A DNA stretch of 64,000 bases from PMNU01 sp035479875. GTDB lineage: Bacteria > Patescibacteriota > Saccharimonadia > Saccharimonadales > UBA4665. Position 1 is the stretch's first letter; each line of letters starts with the position of its first letter. The notes under the pieces were generated by a model. The model searched no databases and was not told the origin of the DNA. It was given only the letters and a program-made list of their open reading frames with translations. The stretch is taken from assembly GCA_035479875.1 (NCBI GenBank), contig DATIIH010000012.1:62001-126000 (forward strand), in the 5' to 3' direction. Shown here piece by piece: positions 60,873 through 64,000 of the stretch. A program made the position numbers and the translations under genes.

Positions 60873-61064
60873 GTATGTCCCTCCAGGTAATCTTAAGTAT
60901 ATCATTTCCCTGGTGCTTTTTGGGCCGGGGCGTGCTATAATGGGCTTGCTAGAAAAACTGCTGCAGACAGTTCTAGAAATTAGTAATCAGTACTTGAGGA
61001 GCAGCTAACTGGACTCTGAAGATCCCAGCTTACCTCGGTGCAAAGAAAGAGGATAAGCTACATA

Positions 61065-61397
61065 ATGGCTACCAAACTTTTTGTCGGTTCGCTGAGTTAC
61101 AGCGTAAACGACGACCAACTACGTGACGCCTTTGCACAGGCCGGCACCGTAGTATCTGCCAAAGTGATCATGGACCGGGAAACCGGCAGATCTAAGGGCT
61201 TCGGCTTTGTCGAAATGGGCAGCGACGAAGAAGCTCAAAACGCCATCAAGATGCTTGAAGGCAAGGAGCTGGAAGGACGTGCTATCGCTGTTAGCGAAGC
61301 TCGCCCACAAGAAAACCGTGAGCGCCGCCCATTTAGTGGCGGTGGCGACCGTGGTGGAAGCCGCGGCGGTTTTGGTGGCGGCGGCAACCGCTACTAA
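61065..61397 (+). CDS. RRM-domain RNA-binding protein (glycine-rich tail)
   Basis: A 110-aa protein. RNP2 is KLFVGSL and RNP1 is KGFGFVEM, bracketing one RRM of about 80 residues. A Gly/Arg-rich tail follows (GGGDRGGSRGGFGGGGNRY). Bacterial RRM proteins of this type are cold-inducible RNA chaperones. The leader from about 60950 (after TATAAT at 60940-60945) is about 115 nt and folds partly (CTAGAA...CAGTTCTAG). It is a single-gene unit closed by a terminator. Confidence 0.9.
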   Translation: MATKLFVGSLSYSVNDDQLRDAFAQAGTVVSAKVIMDRETGRSKGFGFVEMGSDEEAQNAIKMLEGKELEGRAIAVSEARPQENRERRPFSGGGDRGGSRGGFGGGGNRY

Positions 61398-61418
61398 GCG
61401 GAAAAGCCCCACTGCAAA

Positions 61419-61443
61419 ACACCCCTCAACCGAGGGGTGTTTT
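61419..61443 (+). terminator. Rho-independent terminator of the RRM gene
   Basis: ACACCCCTC (61419-61427) and GAGGGGTGT (61432-61440) form a 9-bp stem with the loop AACC, followed by TTTATT. Upstream A residues make it potentially bidirectional. Confidence 0.9.
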
Positions 61444-61529
61444 ATTATGCCACTGACAAAACTTTAAGCAAACTCGCAGGCTAGCACCCTACAATGCCAA
61501 CTAACATAACCGAAAGGACCGTTAGTAAC

Positions 61530-62945
61530 ATGAACGTATTTAGCCGAGGCGTGCGCAACGCCTTTCGTAATAGCATACGCACTCCCGCGATTGTGGGCAT
61601 GCTCGGCCTCAGCATAGGGCTGAGTTTAGCGATGCTCCTAGCTCACCAGGCCATTGGGCAAAAGATTGCTGGTGTTCAAAAAAATATTGGTAATACCATT
61701 ACAGTGGCACCAGCTGGCATCCGTGGCTTCCAGGGCGGCGGTACACCGCTCACCACGAGCGACATCACTAAGATTCAGTCGGCAGCGCATGTGACCAGTG
61801 TGGACACTACCTTAAGTGACCGGCTCAACAGCTCCAACACCAACCTGCTGTCATCGATAACGCCTGGCGTCTTTGGCAAACGGCAGCTACGCATCGAAAA
61901 TGATACCGGCGGTGCTCAGAACTTTGGCGGCACCACAGACGGCACGGCGCCCGACTTTAGCACCTTTAAACTGCCCGTGGCGGCTACCGGAGCCAGCAAC
62001 CCGCTCACGGCGGTTACCTCTACGAATGGTGGCAGTCTAACGATTACGAGCGGCAAAAACTTTGACGGCAACAAAGACGCCAATGTAGCGCTGGCGGGCA
62101 CATCGCTAGCCGCTAAGAATAGCCTCACCGCTGGTTCAACATTCACTGCCTACGGCGTAACATTTACCGTAGCCGGCATCTTCGACGCCGGAAGCACCTT
62201 TGGCAACGATCAACTGATTATGCCGCTTCCCACTGTACAACGCTTAAGCAACCAGGCGGGCGACATCACAGCCGCAACAGTGTACATCGACAACGCAGCA
62301 AACCTGGACAGCACTACTACGGCCATCAAGAATGCACTAGGCAATAGCGCCGATGTTACAAACGACGCCGACAGCGCTAAGGCTACACTGAGCTCTTTGC
62401 AAAATATCCAGAACGTCTCACTGTTTAGTCTGATTGGCGCGGCCGTTACTGCGGCGGTAATTATCTTGCTGACTATGATCATGATCGTGCGCGAGCGCCG
62501 CCGCGAAATCGGCGTACTCAAGGCTATTGGTGGCTCTAATGTCAAAGTTATGGCGCAATTTGTGGTGGAATCAGTTACGCTCACGGCGCTAGCAGCCATC
62601 ATTGGCATCCTGATCGGCGCTGTGGCCGCCACGCCGGTCACCAAACTACTTGCGAACAACTCCGACTCGTCGCCGGAGACGGCCCAAGCGGTAGGCGGCG
62701 GGCCCGACTTTGGGCCCAATCTTAAAGTTAGCGACGCCCGAGGCGGCGGTTTTGCGGGCGGATTCCGCACCCGATTCGAGGAGAGTTCAGTCGCCCAAGG
62801 TGTGCGCAACCTGCGCGCCAATGTGAATGGCAGCATCTTTATCTACGGGCTTGGTGGCGCGCTGCTGATCGCAATTGTAGGCAGTACAGCTGCCGCCGGA
62901 TTGATCGCCAAAGTACGCCCAGGCGAAGTAATGAGAGCAGAGTAG
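61530..62945 (+). CDS. MacB/FtsX-type ABC transporter permease
   Basis: A 471-aa membrane subunit. N-terminal helix near residues 20-42 (IVGMLGLSIGLSLAMLL), a large extracytoplasmic MacB-PCD-like domain (about 45-290), then three C-terminal helices. ERRREIGVLKAIGGSNVKVM is the family coupling region and ALAAIIGILIGAVAAT follows. A Gly-rich insert lies between the last helices. AAGGA lies 11 nt ahead of the ATG at 61530. Partner of the ATPase 9 nt downstream. Probable export of a peptide, lipoprotein or small molecule. Confidence 0.85.
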   Translation: MNVFSRGVRNAFRNSIRTPAIVGMLGLSIGLSLAMLLAHQAIGQKIAGVQKNIGNTITVAPAGIRGFQGGGTPLTTSDITKIQSAAHVTSVDTTLSDRLNSSNTNLLSSITPGVFGKRQLRIENDTGGAQNFGGTTDGTAPDFSTFKLPVAATGASNPLTAVTSTNGGSLTITSGKNFDGNKDANVALAGTSLAAKNSLTAGSTFTAYGVTFTVAGIFDAGSTFGNDQLIMPLPTVQRLSNQAGDITAATVYIDNAANLDSTTTAIKNALGNSADVTNDADSAKATLSSLQNIQNVSLFSLIGAAVTAAVIILLTMIMIVRERRREIGVLKAIGGSNVKVMAQFVVESVTLTALAAIIGILIGAVAATPVTKLLANNSDSSPETAQAVGGGPDFGPNLKVSDARGGGFAGGFRTRFEESSVAQGVRNLRANVNGSIFIYGLGGALLIAIVGSTAAAGLIAKVRPGEVMRAE

Positions 62946-62954
62946 GAGACTCAT

Positions 62955-63626
62955 ATGTTACAAGTCAAAAACATTACCCGCACGTTTAAAAGCGGCGCTG
63001 GCGACGTAACGGCCGTTAGTGACATCAGTTTTGAAGTGCCGGAAGGCAAGTTTGCCTCGGTAGTCGGACGCAGCGGCAGCGGCAAATCCACACTACTCAG
63101 TCTGCTCGGCGCACTCGACAAACCCAGCGCCGGAGAGATTGTGGTAGGCGGTAAATCGCTAAAAGGTTTGAGTGACCACGCACTCATCAAGTACCGCTGC
63201 GCCACCATCGGTTTTGTATTCCAAAACTACAATCTTATCCCCAACCTCACCGCGGTCGAGAATGTTATGTTGCCCATGGAGTTCAACGGACTCAGCGCGC
63301 ATGGGCGCAAGACACGCGCACAGCAGCTACTAGATCAAGTGGGGCTTGAAGGAGACAAGCAAAATCGCAAGCCAGGACGACTCAGTGGCGGCGAACAGCA
63401 ACGCGTGGCGATTGCCCGAGCGCTCGCCAACAAGCCCAAGCTCATATTAGCTGACGAGCCCACCGGCAACCTTGATGAACAAACGGGCAAAATGATCTTT
63501 GACCTCTTGCATTCACTCAGCCGCACTGAGCACACCACGATTATCGCCGTTACGCATGACTTAAGTATTGCCGGACGCACCGACATGACCTTCCGTCTGC
63601 AAGACGGCAAACTCGTTAAAAAATAG
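62955..63626 (+). CDS. ABC transporter ATP-binding protein (LolD/MacB type)
   Basis: A 223-aa ATPase. Walker A is GRSGSGKST, the Q-loop follows VFQNYNLIPNLTAVENV, the signature is LSGGEQQRVAIARAL, Walker B is LILADEPTGNLD and the switch His is in AVTHD. The LIPNLTAVENV stretch is the mark of the MacB/LolD group. GGAG precedes the ATG, 9 nt after the permease stop. Forms the export system with that permease. Confidence 0.95.
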   Translation: MLQVKNITRTFKSGAGDVTAVSDISFEVPEGKFASVVGRSGSGKSTLLSLLGALDKPSAGEIVVGGKSLKGLSDHALIKYRCATIGFVFQNYNLIPNLTAVENVMLPMEFNGLSAHGRKTRAQQLLDQVGLEGDKQNRKPGRLSGGEQQRVAIARALANKPKLILADEPTGNLDEQTGKMIFDLLHSLSRTEHTTIIAVTHDLSIAGRTDMTFRLQDGKLVKK

Positions 63627-63627
63627 T

Positions 63628-63999
63628 CTAGCTTTTGTGCTCGTGGTGGTCGGTGTGGTGAGCAGCTTCGGCGTGCACTGTTTTGCCCATAAAGTACTCA
63701 CGAACCTGAAATAACAGATAGCCGCCAATGGCAAAACTAATAACCGCGCCAAACAATTGACCAATGCCGCCGCCCACGTTCGAGAACATGCGGATTACAC
63801 CGTACGCAGCATTTAGCAGCAAGCTGTAGTACAGCCAGTTCCAACCAGCTTTTTGCTTATTTTTGAGGCCAGAAACAGCCAACAGTAGGATGACCGCGTC
63901 GACCAGTAGCGACAAGAGGGCGAGGTAATACACCATGCCCAGGTGCTGCGTGCCCGAAACCGGCGCTAAGCCGTTGGCCTGCAAATAGCCATTCGTGTA
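63628..63999 (-). CDS. Membrane protein, 5'-partial
   Basis: The frame is open to the window edge: codons before the TTG at 63984 read Tyr-Thr-Asn-Gly-Tyr-Leu. The visible 123 residues include two or three membrane segments (LALLSLLVDAVILLLAVSGL, YYSLLLNAAYGVIRMF and FGAVISFAIGGYLLFQV) and end in a His-rich tail (HTDHHEH) that could bind metal. The N-terminal part lies outside the window. No family assigned. Confidence 0.65.
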   Translation of the reverse strand, partial: YTNGYLQANGLAPVSGTQHLGMVYYLALLSLLVDAVILLLAVSGLKNKQKAGWNWLYYSLLLNAAYGVIRMFSNVGGGIGQLFGAVISFAIGGYLLFQVREYFMGKTVHAEAAHHTDHHEHKS

Positions 64000-64000
64000 G

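Noticed and set aside
1..64000. CRISPR arrays, insertion sequences, prophage or integron features
   Set aside because: No regularly spaced repeats, transposase, integrase or terminal inverted repeats were seen on reading the window.

Overview
This 64 kb window is a densely coded bacterial chromosome segment of roughly 50% GC by eye. It uses the standard code (TGA serves as a stop, for example in cyoB). Genes are short-spaced or overlapping, and many have TTG or GTG starts. The best guess is a member of Candidatus Saccharibacteria (TM7, Patescibacteria/CPR) or a close relative. Grounds are a lone cytochrome bo3-type quinol oxidase operon without other respiratory complexes, many short lineage-type membrane proteins, an RRM protein, a glutamine-dependent NAD synthetase and a flavin-transfer module. 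This is inference from gene content; no rRNA gene is present to confirm it. I see no CRISPR array, insertion sequence, prophage or integrase.

Layout. 1-8.1 kb: the 3' end of cysS, an AI-2E-type permease, two overlapping GT4 glycosyltransferases, an alpha/beta hydrolase, a HAD phosphatase, tRNA-Gln(UUG) and a secreted C-type lectin protein broken by a frameshift in a C run. 8.2-12.5 kb (minus): cyoA-cyoB-cyoC-cyoD, with CyoD carrying an unusual cupredoxin-like tail. 12.6-18.3 kb: small housekeeping and hypothetical genes, nadE, a Nudix-like protein, a cupin and an RBBP9-like hydrolase.

18.4-36.6 kb is the most unusual part and looks like a biosynthetic island. It holds an APH-type kinase, a DegT/DnrJ aminotransferase, a sugar-transferase-like protein and a DAO-type FAD oxidoreductase. 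A minus-strand folE-queD-queE-queC operon (preQ0 synthesis) ends in a serine-hydroxymethyltransferase-like gene that has lost its catalytic Glu. Next come a divergent KsgA/Erm-like methyltransferase, an SbnA/SbnB pair (2,3-diaminopropionate synthesis), an alanine racemase and a 2OG-Fe(II) oxygenase-like protein. A BtpA-family gene with an unknown partner sits behind what reads as a complete leader-peptide transcription attenuator. A GT2 glycosyltransferase and unknown genes close the region. Together this suggests an amino-acid-decorated glycan or a small nitrogen-rich metabolite; the product is unknown.

37-49 kb: a glutamine amidotransferase with an extra N-terminal domain, a giant secreted double phosphoesterase, a LysR regulator divergent from inositol-1-phosphate synthase, a sedolisin-like protease, and a three-gene FMN-binding/ApbE/RnfD-reductase module. 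49-64 kb: a membrane-anchored lipoprotein-like protein, a DEAD-box helicase, a YHYH protein, cyoE (heme O synthase for the bo3 oxidase), a GAF-like protein, a methyltransferase, a CHASE histidine kinase with a stand-alone response regulator, a Crp/Fnr regulator, two tiny genes with strong Shine-Dalgarno sites, an RRM protein with a clear terminator and a MacB/FtsX-type ABC exporter.

A recurring regulatory pattern is a -10 box (TATACT, TATAGT and similar) ending exactly 6 nt, sometimes 7 nt, before the start codon at about a dozen genes. This implies that leaderless transcripts are common. Other genes have normal -35/-10 promoters with Shine-Dalgarno sites.
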